A stretch of DNA of 64,000 nucleotides from positions 930,001 through 994,000 of the forward strand of contig NZ_CP049868.1 of NCBI RefSeq assembly GCF_011303555.1. Direction: 5' to 3'. The notes under the pieces were generated by a model. The model saw only the letters and a program-made list of their open reading frames with translations, had not been told where the DNA came from and made no database searches. This stretch comes from Pedobacter sp. HDW13. Lineage in GTDB: Bacteria > Bacteroidota > Bacteroidia > Sphingobacteriales > Sphingobacteriaceae. Positions 26,322 through 34,865 of the stretch are shown piece by piece; within the stretch, counting starts at the first letter, position 1; every line of letters starts with the position of its first letter. The translations under genes were made by a program, and so were the position numbers.

Positions 26322-27049
26322 TTAGTTCCGGTATATATCGAACTTATTCCAAACGTTAAACTTTTATGTTTGGTACTTTTAAAACCAATTTTTTGCATCA
26401 GCGCAATAAAATCTTCTCCATCGGGGAAAGCCGCTACCGATTCGGGCAAATATGTATAGGCCCTGTGATCTTTAGAAAATAGCTTACCGAAAAAAGGTGT
26501 TACCTGCTTAAAATAAAAACTGTAAAGCTGCTTAACCGGAAAAACCCTGGGTTTCGAAAATTCGAGTATCACCATTTTTCCGTTTGGTTTAAGCACCCGG
26601 TACATATCTGCCAAACCTTTTTCGAGGTTTTCGAAATTACGCACCCCATAAGCACAGGTAATGGCATCGAAGGTGTGATCTTCAAAATGCAAGCCTTCTG
26701 AATCGCCAACCTGAACCGAAAAAACTTCGTTCAAACTGCGTTCATTGATTTTCTTTTTGGCTACTTCGAGCATGCCTTCAGAAATATCTACACCGATTAC
26801 CTTTTCGGGATGAAGCTTTTTAATGGCTTCAAAAGCAAAATCGCCGGTTCCGGTAGCTACATCAAGCATTGTTCTCGGGTGGATCGAAACGAGTTCTTTA
26901 ATGGCCTTTTTGCGCCAAAGCACATCAATTCCCAGTGAAAGAAAATGGTTTAAAAAATCGTAAGTGCCCGAAATATTATTGAACATGGTTGCAACCTGTT
27001 CTTTTTTGGTTGCATCTGCTACCTGATATGGAGTGATATTCTGATTCAT
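26318..27049 (-). CDS. ubiE: Demethylmenaquinone methyltransferase (UbiE/MenG)
   Basis: SAM-dependent methyltransferase of 243 residues (start MNQNITPYQ chosen over a TTG four codons upstream). Motif I LDVATGTGDFAFEA, the GVDISEGML acidic turn, and the family signatures YDFLNHFLSLGIDVLWRK and ITCAYGVRNFENLEKGL are present. It performs the last step of menaquinone synthesis; the ubiquinone branch is not expected in Bacteroidota. It is followed with a 4-bp overlap by the PorT-like gene. Confidence 0.95.
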   Translation of the reverse strand: MNQNITPYQVADATKKEQVATMFNNISGTYDFLNHFLSLGIDVLWRKKAIKELVSIHPRTMLDVATGTGDFAFEAIKKLHPEKVIGVDISEGMLEVAKKKINERSLNEVFSVQVGDSEGLHFEDHTFDAITCAYGVRNFENLEKGLADMYRVLKPNGKMVILEFSKPRVFPVKQLYSFYFKQVTPFFGKLFSKDHRAYTYLPESVAAFPDGEDFIALMQKIGFKSTKHKSLTFGISSIYTGTK

Positions 27050-27189
27050 GATATGTGGCAAAGATAGATAAAAGAGTTTGCAGTTGGGAGTTTAGAGTTT
27101 GCAGTTTAGTGATTCCAATAAACTTTACGAAGCGTTGACCTCGGTAAATTCAAGCTCTCAACTCCAACCCCCAACTCAAAACTAATTAT

Positions 27190-27197
27190 TACCTTTG
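27190..27197 (+). promoter_or_regulatory. -7 promoter element of engB
   Basis: TACCTTTG matches TAnnTTTG and ends only 4 nt (CACT) before the engB ATG, so the transcript start would fall at or very near the start codon. No -33 TTG at the usual spacing. Confidence 0.55.
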
Positions 27198-27201
27198 CAC
27201 T

Positions 27202-27825
27202 ATGGTTATCAAAACAGCAGCATTTATATGCAGCAACACCCAGGTTTCGGCTTTGCCGCCACCAACAATGCCCGAGTACGCTTTTATTGGCCGCTCTAAT
27301 GTGGGTAAATCTTCTTTAATCAACATGTTGGTTAATCAACACGGATTGGCAAAAACCTCGCAACGTCCGGGAAAAACACAACTCATCAATCACTTTCTGA
27401 TTAATGATGCCTGGTACATTGTCGATTTGCCGGGCTATGGCTATGCTAAAGTTTCGAAAACGAGTCGCGAAAAATGGGAAAAATTTATCCGCGCATACAT
27501 TACCAAAAGAGAGAGCTTACAATGCGTTTTTGTTTTAATCGATAGCCGACTGGAGCCACAACAAATTGATATTGAATTTTGTTATTGGCTGGGCGAAAAA
27601 CAAATTCCTTTTTCTTTAATATTTACCAAAGCAGATAAGCAGGGAATGACAACCACGCAAAAAAACGTGGCAGCCTTTAAGAAAAAGCTGGGTGAATTTT
27701 TTGAAGAGATTCCGGCAACATTTGTTACCTCGGCCGAAAAAGCCACAGGTAAAGATGAAGTGCTGAATTTCATCCATGAAGTAAATAAAGATTTTGTAGT
27801 ACCTACAGATTATAAGCGGTTTTAA
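27202..27825 (+). CDS. engB: Ribosome biogenesis GTP-binding protein YihA/EngB
   Basis: A 207-residue small GTPase needed for assembly of the large ribosomal subunit. The G1 loop GRSNVGKSS is at 30-38, G3 is DLPGYGYA, G4 is TKAD and the G5-like region is TSAEKATG. Length and N-terminal layout are typical. It is divergent from ubiE and precedes a UbiA-type prenyltransferase gene by 98 bp. Confidence 0.96.
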   Translation: MVIKTAAFICSNTQVSALPPPTMPEYAFIGRSNVGKSSLINMLVNQHGLAKTSQRPGKTQLINHFLINDAWYIVDLPGYGYAKVSKTSREKWEKFIRAYITKRESLQCVFVLIDSRLEPQQIDIEFCYWLGEKQIPFSLIFTKADKQGMTTTQKNVAAFKKKLGEFFEEIPATFVTSAEKATGKDEVLNFIHEVNKDFVVPTDYKRF

Positions 27826-27923
27826 GGTTCAATAGCCCATTGGTCATTGGTTCATTAGTAATTGACAATCTGCCATTAACCATCGACTATTAACCAACAA
27901 GAACAGTAAACCATTACCAATAA

Positions 27924-28781
27924 ATGAAAAAATACTTTTCACTCGTATTATTTGCACACTCGGTTTTTGCATTGCCCTTTGCCATGATCGGATTCTTTTT
28001 GGGGGTAACTACTACCGATAATCCATTTTCGTGGTACAAATTAATATTGGTTTTGCTGTGTATGGTTTTCGCACGCAACTCGGCCATGGCTTTTAACCGC
28101 TACCTTGACCGGAATATTGATGCCAAAAACCCACGTACTAAAATGCGTGATATACCTGCAGGGAAAGTTTCGGCGAATGAAGCGCTTACTTTTGTGATCA
28201 TCAATTGTGTATTATTTGCCATTGCCACCTATTTTATTAATCCGCTTTGTTTTTATTTATCGCCGGTAGCACTATTTGTAGTATTATTTTATAGTTACAC
28301 CAAAAGGTTTACAGCACTATGTCACCTGGTATTGGGACTTGGCCTATCGCTGGCGCCGATTGGGGCATATATTGCTGTAACCGGTCAGTTTGCTTTGGTA
28401 CCAGTTTTATATTCATTAACGGTATTGTTCTGGGTAAGCGGTTTCGATATCATTTACGCCTTGCAGGACGAAGATTTCGACCGCGAAGAAAAATTACATT
28501 CCATTCCATCGGCTCTTGGCATAAAAAATGCGCTGAACGTTTCGGTTTTACTGCATGTATTTTCGGCAGCCTGTGTAATCTTGCCGGTATTCTTTACCGA
28601 ATTTAGCTGGGTTTATTATGTAGGAATTATATTTTTCTGCTCTATGTTGATTTATCAGCACCTGCTTGTAAAACCAAACGATATCAGCAAAGTAAACCGC
28701 GCATTTCAAACCTTAAACGGCTATGCTTCGGTGGTATTTGCCATTTGTTTTTTAATAGACGCATATTTGAGACATAAATAG
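27924..28781 (+). CDS. UbiA-family prenyltransferase (4-hydroxybenzoate polyprenyltransferase-like)
   Basis: A 285-residue integral membrane enzyme with about eight helices. The first Asp-rich motif NRYLDRNIDAKNPRTKMRDIPAG and second motif DEDFDREEKLHSIPS bind the prenyl diphosphate through magnesium. It should attach a polyprenyl chain to an aromatic acid. Bacteroidota use menaquinone, so the real role may be the MqnP-type step of the futalosine pathway rather than ubiquinone synthesis; this is inference. It lies close to ubiE (other side of engB), which fits quinone metabolism. Confidence 0.88.
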   Translation: MKKYFSLVLFAHSVFALPFAMIGFFLGVTTTDNPFSWYKLILVLLCMVFARNSAMAFNRYLDRNIDAKNPRTKMRDIPAGKVSANEALTFVIINCVLFAIATYFINPLCFYLSPVALFVVLFYSYTKRFTALCHLVLGLGLSLAPIGAYIAVTGQFALVPVLYSLTVLFWVSGFDIIYALQDEDFDREEKLHSIPSALGIKNALNVSVLLHVFSAACVILPVFFTEFSWVYYVGIIFFCSMLIYQHLLVKPNDISKVNRAFQTLNGYASVVFAICFLIDAYLRHK

Positions 28782-28883
28782 AAATGAGTGAAGGAGTGAA
28801 TTTTGAATGATTGAATGCATTGTGTAACTAATCAAATTCATTCTGTCATTCAATAATTCTCCAATTCAATAATTAAACTAACC

Positions 28884-30590
28884 ATGATCATCACCAAAAA
28901 ACCAAGAACATATATTCCACAGGATTTAACCATTACCTGGGAAAGCTTAGCCCCTATTTTTGATGAATTGCAAGACCGCAGCATCACGAGCAACGCAGAA
29001 TTAGAACAATGGCTAAAAGACCGTTCGGAGCTTGAAGCTGCTTTAGAGGAAGATTTTGCCTGGCGTTACATTAAAATGAGCTGCGATACGGCCAACGAAG
29101 AACTGGTTAAAAGCTTCCAATATTTCGCTACCGAAATTTCGCCAAAAATATCACCACTATCTAACGAACTAAACAAGAAATTTGTAGAAAGTCCTTTCAT
29201 GGATGAATTGGACAAGGAAAAATATTTCGTTTATAACAGATCGGTTAAAAAGGCATTGGAACTTTTCCGCGAAGAGAACATCGAACTGTTTACCGAGCTG
29301 CAAGTTAAGCAACAGAAGTACCAGAGCATTACAGGTGCCATGAGCGTAGAAATTAATGGACAGGAATATACACTGGAGCAAGCTTCTATTTTGGTAAAGG
29401 ATTTAAACCGCGAAGTGCGCGAAAATGCTTTCAGAACTATCCAGCAGCGTCGCCTTGTTGATAAAGACGATTTAAATATCCTGTTTGATGAATTGATCAG
29501 ACTACGTAATCAGGTGGCTCTTAATGCAGGTTTTGAAAATTACCGCGATTACATGTTTCAGGCTTTAGGCCGTTTTGATTATACTCCACAAGATTGCTAC
29601 GACTTTGCGAACGCCATTGAGAAAGAGATTGTCCCAATTTTGAAAGAACAGGCTGAGAAACGCAGGGAGGCACTGGGCTTAGATACTTTAAAACCATGGG
29701 ATTTAGAGGTAAGTGTAAGTGGTAAGGCTGCATTAAAACCTTTCAACAACGGTGCTGAACTAATTGACAAAAGTATCGCCTGCTTTAATGCCATCGACCC
29801 TAAACTGGGCGAAAAACTGGCAACCATGAAAGCCAACAACCTTTTTGATGTAGAGAGCAGAAAAGGCAAAGCACCTGGTGGATACAACTATCCTTTGGCC
29901 GAGACCGGAGCACCGTTTATCTTCATGAATTCGGCCAACTCGCTCCGCGATTTAACCACGATGGTACATGAGGGAGGGCACGCTGTTCATACTTTCTTAA
30001 CTGCCAATTTAGAATTGAACGATTTTAAACATTGTCCGTCGGAAGTGGCCGAACTGGCCTCAATGAGCATGGAATTAATTTCTATGGATAAATGGGATGT
30101 TTATTTCGACAACGAGGAAGATTTAATCCGCGCAAAAAAAGAACAGCTGGCCGATGTTTTAAAAACATTGCCATGGGTAGCGGTAATCGACCAGTTTCAA
30201 CATTGGATTTACACCAACCCTAATCATACTGCTGCAGATCGCGAAGAAACCTTTAAACAGATTTATAACCGCTTTGGTGCGGGCTTTGCCAACTGGGATG
30301 ACCTGGAACAACAATTCGGCAATATTTGGCAAAAACAACTGCATTTGTTCGAAGTTCCTTTTTACTATATTGAATATGCAATTGCCCAGTTAGGCGCCAT
30401 TGCGGTTTGGAAAAACTATAAGGAAAACCCTGAAAAAGCATTAGATCAATACCTGGCTGCACTGACTTTGGGTTACACTAAACCGATGAACGAGATTTAT
30501 GAAACCGCCGGAATTAAATTCGACTTTAGTGCCGAATATGTAAAAGAACTGGCCAGTTTTGTAAAAGGAGAACTGGAGAAACTGGGATAG
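28884..30590 (+). CDS. M3 family oligoendopeptidase
   Basis: A 568-residue zinc metallopeptidase. The active-site helix HEGGH lies at 362-366, preceded by NSLRDLTTMV and followed by the third zinc ligand region (CPSEVAELASMSMELIS), as in oligoendopeptidase F/PepF-like enzymes. No signal peptide is seen, so it should cut short peptides in the cytoplasm. It stands alone, 100 bp after the prenyltransferase gene, and ends at a strong bidirectional terminator. Confidence 0.94.
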   Translation: MIITKKPRTYIPQDLTITWESLAPIFDELQDRSITSNAELEQWLKDRSELEAALEEDFAWRYIKMSCDTANEELVKSFQYFATEISPKISPLSNELNKKFVESPFMDELDKEKYFVYNRSVKKALELFREENIELFTELQVKQQKYQSITGAMSVEINGQEYTLEQASILVKDLNREVRENAFRTIQQRRLVDKDDLNILFDELIRLRNQVALNAGFENYRDYMFQALGRFDYTPQDCYDFANAIEKEIVPILKEQAEKRREALGLDTLKPWDLEVSVSGKAALKPFNNGAELIDKSIACFNAIDPKLGEKLATMKANNLFDVESRKGKAPGGYNYPLAETGAPFIFMNSANSLRDLTTMVHEGGHAVHTFLTANLELNDFKHCPSEVAELASMSMELISMDKWDVYFDNEEDLIRAKKEQLADVLKTLPWVAVIDQFQHWIYTNPNHTAADREETFKQIYNRFGAGFANWDDLEQQFGNIWQKQLHLFEVPFYYIEYAIAQLGAIAVWKNYKENPEKALDQYLAALTLGYTKPMNEIYETAGIKFDFSAEYVKELASFVKGELEKLG

Positions 30591-30644
30591 GACAAGCTGG
30601 AAGGTTTAAAGAAGGAAAGCAGAAGGCTTTTCCACTCAAAAAAC

Positions 30645-30676
30645 AAAAAAGTCGTAGCAAATGTTACGACTTTTTT
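30645..30676. terminator. Bidirectional terminator
   Basis: AAAAAAGTCGTA and TACGACTTTTTT arms with an 8-nt loop form a stem with T-runs on both strands. It sits between the convergent M3 peptidase and Bcr/CflA-type genes. Confidence 0.9.
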
Positions 30677-30707
30677 GTTAGAGTTTAAATTTAAAAATTT
30701 AGTTGCC

Positions 30708-31928
30708 TTAATCCGCCACTTCTTTTTTTCTTACTTTCAAAATCATAAACATTACGATCAACGATATTACAATCATAATCAAATAGCTGTAGCTCAGATT
30801 GCGTTCATCCTTCGCCGGTACCAGACTCACCACTGCATAGCTCAAAAACGACACAATAACATAAGTAATTCCTCCTGTTAAACCACCAGCAATACCCGCA
30901 TTTTTAGGGAATTTACTCAAACAGAAGGTAAAGTAGTTGTTAAAAGTAAAACCTGCCCCGATATGGATAATGAAGGCAAAAAAGATCAGCGAGTAAAGGT
31001 TACTGATAAAATTAAGGCTCAGCATCATTAATACCACAAATACCAGCTGCAAAACTGAATTAATGGCTAATCGCTTAAAAAACGGACGATTAATGGTAGC
31101 TTTCCCAATAAAACCACCAACCATCCAGGCAAAGCCCAATACCAATGAGCTATAGCCTGCAATTACAGGCGAAAGGTGCAAATGGTGCTCAATAATAAAT
31201 GGCCCTGTCATGTTGTAAACCATTACCATGCAATAGGCTAGTCCAAGCATAACTATACCCAGTGTAAAACTGGTGGTTTTAATCATAGTGGCATAAATGT
31301 TGGCTATTTTCTTCAACTGGAAATCGGTAAAATGTTTCAAAGTTTCGCCACTAAACATAAACTCAAGCAGAGCAAAAACCAGGGCAAAACCACCCAGGAA
31401 ATAGAAGTTAGACTCCCAGCCAAAAACTGTTTGCAGGTAGCCTCCAATAAAAGGCGCTACAATTGGTCCGGTTGACCAGATGATGGAAAACAAACTGAGG
31501 TAATGCTTAAGCTGTTCGCCTTCAAAAAGATCGACAAAATAAGCGCGCTTTGCAACCACTATCGCCCCAACGGTAAGCCCGTGTATAATCCGCATTAAAT
31601 AAATTAAGTAGATGTTATGCGTATTGGCAATGATTAGACTAGCAGCCGCAAAAATCAACAGCGAATACAAACCGATTTTATAGCGGCCAAAGCTATCGAG
31701 CACACTGCCGATAAACAGTTGCGCAACACCATAACTAATCAGAAATATACTTAGCGTAAGCTGAACCTGAACGTTGCTCACCTGCATTTCACCAGCCATG
31801 GTTGGCAATGATGGAATGTAGATATCTGTAGCAAAACCCGACAAGGGAATCAGCGCAAAAGCCAGTATAGTGGCTATCCCCTGGTGGCGTTCTTTAATGT
31901 ATTTAATGTCTAAAGTACCCGTGTTCAT
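30708..31928 (-). CDS. MFS transporter, Bcr/CflA-like
   Basis: A 406-residue inner-membrane protein with about 12 helices. PLSGFATDIYIPSLPTMAGEM and the loop SDxxGR-like segment LDSFGRYKIGLYSL match the drug/H+ antiporter family 12-TMS (Bcr/CflA). The expected job is export of small toxic compounds by proton exchange; the compound cannot be named. A single gene, convergent with the peptidase and divergent from the amino-acid permease. Confidence 0.88.
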   Translation of the reverse strand: MNTGTLDIKYIKERHQGIATILAFALIPLSGFATDIYIPSLPTMAGEMQVSNVQVQLTLSIFLISYGVAQLFIGSVLDSFGRYKIGLYSLLIFAAASLIIANTHNIYLIYLMRIIHGLTVGAIVVAKRAYFVDLFEGEQLKHYLSLFSIIWSTGPIVAPFIGGYLQTVFGWESNFYFLGGFALVFALLEFMFSGETLKHFTDFQLKKIANIYATMIKTTSFTLGIVMLGLAYCMVMVYNMTGPFIIEHHLHLSPVIAGYSSLVLGFAWMVGGFIGKATINRPFFKRLAINSVLQLVFVVLMMLSLNFISNLYSLIFFAFIIHIGAGFTFNNYFTFCLSKFPKNAGIAGGLTGGITYVIVSFLSYAVVSLVPAKDERNLSYSYLIMIVISLIVMFMILKVRKKEVAD

Positions 31929-32190
31929 AAATATGAAAATTGTAGATGTTTATATTCCAATCAAACAAGATTTTACGTGTAAACATCCATCTTGAAGATT
32001 GGAGCAGGCAAAATTAACGCTTTTGCACTGCTTAAAACTATGCCAATCAAACAAAGGCTTATGATGAGCAAATAATTGAATTTTTTGACATTAATTTCAT
32101 AAAACATCAGCATTCTAGTCGCTTTTTACTCTCCATTGGCGTGTAATGAAATTTATATCTTGCTTTAAACGTTTTTAGCCAAACTTTTTA

Positions 32191-32198
32191 TAAGTTTG
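32191..32198 (+). promoter_or_regulatory. -7 promoter element of APC permease gene
   Basis: TAAGTTTG matches TAnnTTTG and lies 20 nt before the ATG. The rest of the 290-bp spacer (31929-32218) shows no gene. Confidence 0.5.
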
Positions 32199-32218
32199 AA
32201 GAAACAATCAAACAACAA

Positions 32219-34168
32219 ATGTTCGAAAAGCTATTCAGAAAGAAATCCATTTCCAAGATATTACAAGATGCGGCAAAAGGCTATGGCGACCACGAAAATA
32301 CATTACATAAAACCCTCGGTGTACGCGATTTAACTGCCTTTGGCATTGCAGCTATTATTGGTGCTGGTATTTTTAGTACGATTGGCAAAGCCAGTGCAGA
32401 CGGCGGTCCGGCGGTAATTTTTCTGTTTATTTTTACTGCAGTTGCCTGTAGTTTTGCAGCTTTTGCCTATGCCGAATTTGCATCAATGGTGCCGGTTTCG
32501 GGCAGTGCATACACCTACTCATACGTTGCTTTTGGTGAGCTGGTGGCCTGGATTATTGGCTGGTCGCTCATTATGGAATACTCCATCGGGAACATAACTG
32601 TAGCTATATCCTGGTCTGATTACTTTACAGGACTACTCTCTACTATAAAAATACCACCTTTAGGAATTAACGGCATCCACGTACCAGACTGGATGACTAT
32701 GGATTACCTTAGTGCTTACAATGGTCATAAACACGCAGAAGCCCTATTGGCCGCAGGCAAAAATTTAGCTGATTTAGATTCGGCAACAGCGCTTGCCAAT
32801 AATGCCTGGCTTACCGCGCCAAAAATTGGTGGTTTCCACCTGGTAGCCGATATCCCCGCTTTAGGCATTATCATTCTGATTACCTGGTTAATTTACCGCG
32901 GCATGAAAGAAAGCCGCAATGCGAGTAATGCCATGGTAGTAGTTAAACTAGCCGTAATTTTATTGGTACTGGCTGTAGGTATATTTTATGTTGATACCAA
33001 AAACTGGAATCCTTTTGCGCCAAATGGTGTTTCGGGAGTATTAAAAGGTGTTTCTGCTGTATTTTTTGCTTACATCGGCTTCGATGCCATTTCTACTACG
33101 GCTGAAGAATGCAAAAACCCACAACGTGATTTACCACGCGGTATGATGTGGGCCATTATTATCTGTACAATTCTTTACGTAGCCATAGCATTGGTTTTAA
33201 CCGGTATTGTGAAGTCTGATACTTTGGCTGTAGGCGATCCGCTGGCTTTTGTTTTCGATCAGATCGATCTTAAATTAATGAGTGGCATTATTGCCGTTAG
33301 TGCTGTTTTTGCTATGGCCAGTGTACTTTTAGTGTTTCAAATGGGCCAGCCACGCATCTGGATGAGCATGAGCAGAGACGGGCTGTTACCGAAATCGTTT
33401 TCAAAAATTCACCCGAAATATAAAACACCTTCTTTTGCAACTATTGTGGTAGGTTTTGTAGTTGCTGTTCCATCGCTATTCATGAACCTCACCATTGTTA
33501 CCGACCTTTGTTCTATCGGAACACTTTTCGCTTTCGTATTGGTTTGTGCAGGTGTTTTGGTGCTTCAAAACAGGCCTGATGTACAACGTGGAAAATTCAA
33601 GATTCCGTATGTAAACAGTAAATTCATTGTTCCGGTTATATTTATTGCGAGCATTGTCTTTGCCTTTACACAGTATGGAAAGGAAACCAAAGCTTTCTTT
33701 TTTAACTCTCCTAAAATTGTAGAAACGGTAAACTTTGTCACTTCTTTAAACAGCGAAGAGCTTAAAATTGTTAAGGAAGAAATTGTAAAAAATGCTGCGC
33801 CACAAATCATTCTGGCCGAGAAAGTGGATGCAGAATTTTACCTAAGCGCACTGCCTGGCGATCGTTATGAGCAGTTTATTGCGGCTTCGAAGGTTAGCAT
33901 CGAAAAGAAATACGAAAGTGGCTGGAGCCTCTTTAAACACAAAATCCCAATGTGGATTTTTCTGATTATCTGCGTAGTTATCACCTTCTATTGCATTACT
34001 AAAAACCTTTCGCTAATTCCAGTATTAGGGTTAATTAGCTGCCTGTACATGATGTGCGAACTGGGTATTTCTAACTGGATTGGCTTTGGTATCTGGCTGG
34101 TTGTAGGCCTGGTTGTTTATTTTGCTTACGGATACAGGCATAGTAAGCTGGCACAGGCTGAGCGCTAA
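32219..34168 (+). CDS. APC-superfamily amino acid permease
   Basis: A 649-residue inner-membrane transporter with 12 or more helices. TAFGIAAIIGAGIFSTIGKA (helix 1) and the YIGFDAISTTAEECKNPQRDLP block are hallmarks of the cationic amino acid transporter group. Two soluble-looking insertions are unusual: about 155-210 between early helices, and about 500-570 (LNSEELKIVKEEIVKNAAPQ...) before the last pair of helices, which lengthen it beyond the typical 460-500. The substrate is uncertain. It stands alone, divergent from the Bcr/CflA-type gene, with a broken transposase gene immediately downstream. Confidence 0.9.
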   Translation: MFEKLFRKKSISKILQDAAKGYGDHENTLHKTLGVRDLTAFGIAAIIGAGIFSTIGKASADGGPAVIFLFIFTAVACSFAAFAYAEFASMVPVSGSAYTYSYVAFGELVAWIIGWSLIMEYSIGNITVAISWSDYFTGLLSTIKIPPLGINGIHVPDWMTMDYLSAYNGHKHAEALLAAGKNLADLDSATALANNAWLTAPKIGGFHLVADIPALGIIILITWLIYRGMKESRNASNAMVVVKLAVILLVLAVGIFYVDTKNWNPFAPNGVSGVLKGVSAVFFAYIGFDAISTTAEECKNPQRDLPRGMMWAIIICTILYVAIALVLTGIVKSDTLAVGDPLAFVFDQIDLKLMSGIIAVSAVFAMASVLLVFQMGQPRIWMSMSRDGLLPKSFSKIHPKYKTPSFATIVVGFVVAVPSLFMNLTIVTDLCSIGTLFAFVLVCAGVLVLQNRPDVQRGKFKIPYVNSKFIVPVIFIASIVFAFTQYGKETKAFFFNSPKIVETVNFVTSLNSEELKIVKEEIVKNAAPQIILAEKVDAEFYLSALPGDRYEQFIAASKVSIEKKYESGWSLFKHKIPMWIFLIICVVITFYCITKNLSLIPVLGLISCLYMMCELGISNWIGFGIWLVVGLVVYFAYGYRHSKLAQAER

Positions 34169-34173
34169 ATATA

Positions 34174-34670
34174 ATGAAGTACAATCCTTTAATACATCAT
34201 CGGAGATCGATCAGATTAAAGGATTATGATTATTCAAAAGCTGGAGCTTATTTTTTTACCATTTGTTGCGAAGATCGGCTTTCCCACTTTAGTGAGGTCG
34301 TTAATGGTTAAATGGTTTTAAATCAATATGGAATCATTGCTTTTGAACAATGGCTGAAACTTGCGGATCGATTCTGTAATTTTCAATTGGATGTTTTTCA
34401 AATCATGCCGAATCACATGCATGCAATAATTGTATTGAACAATGTCGGGGTAACCGCAAGGGTTGCCCCGACAATTTCCGATATTATTGGCATATAAATC
34501 AATCGTTTCAAGCGCTTGCCTGCAATTATTCAAATCACAAAACAATAGGCAAGTTATGGCAACGGAATTATTACGAGCACATCATCCGCGATGAAAGAGC
34601 ATATCAAAATATCTCAAATTATATCATCAACAATCCCATGAAGTGGGACAAAGATAAATTTCATCTTTAA
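34174..34670 (+). pseudogene. Degraded REP-associated tyrosine transposase (Y1_Tnp)
   Basis: Begins 5 bp after the permease stop with MKYNPLIHHRRSIRLKDYDY and YFFTICCEDRLSHF. After an in-frame TAA at 34309-34311 it continues MVLNQYGIIAFEQW and VFQIMPNHMHAIIVL (the HUH-type catalytic histidines). Near 34492 the frame shifts to YKSIVSSACLQLFKSQN, then near 34546 again to TIGKLWQRNYYEHIIRDERA, YIINNPMKW and a normal stop. The order matches full REP-associated transposases of about 180 residues, so this is one gene inactivated by a nonsense codon and two small indels. It could once have moved REP-type hairpins; one lies inside it. Confidence 0.88.
34443..34473. repeat. REP-like GC-rich hairpin within the transposase remnant
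   Basis: Arms TGTCGGGGTAACC and GGTTGCCCCGACA (one T-G mismatch) around a GCAAG loop. The GC content stands out from the surrounding AT-rich DNA. It encodes the VGVTARVAPT part of the transposase, so the REP-like palindrome is built into the coding region. Confidence 0.75.
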
Positions 34671-34676
34671 ACAAAA

Positions 34677-34705
34677 AATCCTCTTTCCGTAATAGAAAGA
34701 GGATT
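34677..34705 (-). terminator. Terminator of the kup/small-ORF transcript
   Basis: Perfect 11-bp stem AATCCTCTTTC/GAAAGAGGATT with a 7-nt loop. On the minus strand it continues into TTTTTTGT. It begins 4 bp after the stop codon of the 51-residue gene, which supports that gene as real and last in the operon. Confidence 0.88.
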
Positions 34706-34709
34706 GTAT

Positions 34710-34865
34710 TTATTTCTTCTTAACAAAAGCTAAGGTGGTTATTATTATCAAGCCTAAACCAGACGCCATCATGTAATTATTTGCATGATTGAGATGATAT
34801 ATTTTTGCTACAGGGCCTGCAATAAACAGAATTACAGCAAGCAGAATAATCAGCTTCCTGCCCAT
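34710..34865 (-). CDS. Small membrane protein of 51 residues, coupled to kup
   Basis: The start codon overlaps the kup stop codon (TAATG) and the frame ends 4 bp before a strong terminator, so position strongly argues for a translated gene. It reads MGRKLIILLAVILFIAGPVA, then KIYHLNHANNYMMASGLGL and IIITTLAFVKKK. Two hydrophobic helices (about 4-20 and 32-47) and a Lys-rich end fit a small inner-membrane protein. The middle recalls the H-x-x-G/N-A motif between the two helices of GldL-like proteins, but the likeness is slight. A stabilising or regulatory partner of the potassium transporter is possible (compare KdpF); that is inference. Confidence 0.75.
   Translation of the reverse strand: MGRKLIILLAVILFIAGPVAKIYHLNHANNYMMASGLGLIIITTLAFVKKK

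Noticed and set aside
29521..30462. Several 60-96-codon minus-strand frames inside the M3 peptidase gene
   Set aside because: Antisense shadows of a well-conserved enzyme gene.
34174..34670. Active insertion sequence
   Set aside because: The transposase frame has a nonsense codon and two frame changes and no flanking target duplication was seen.
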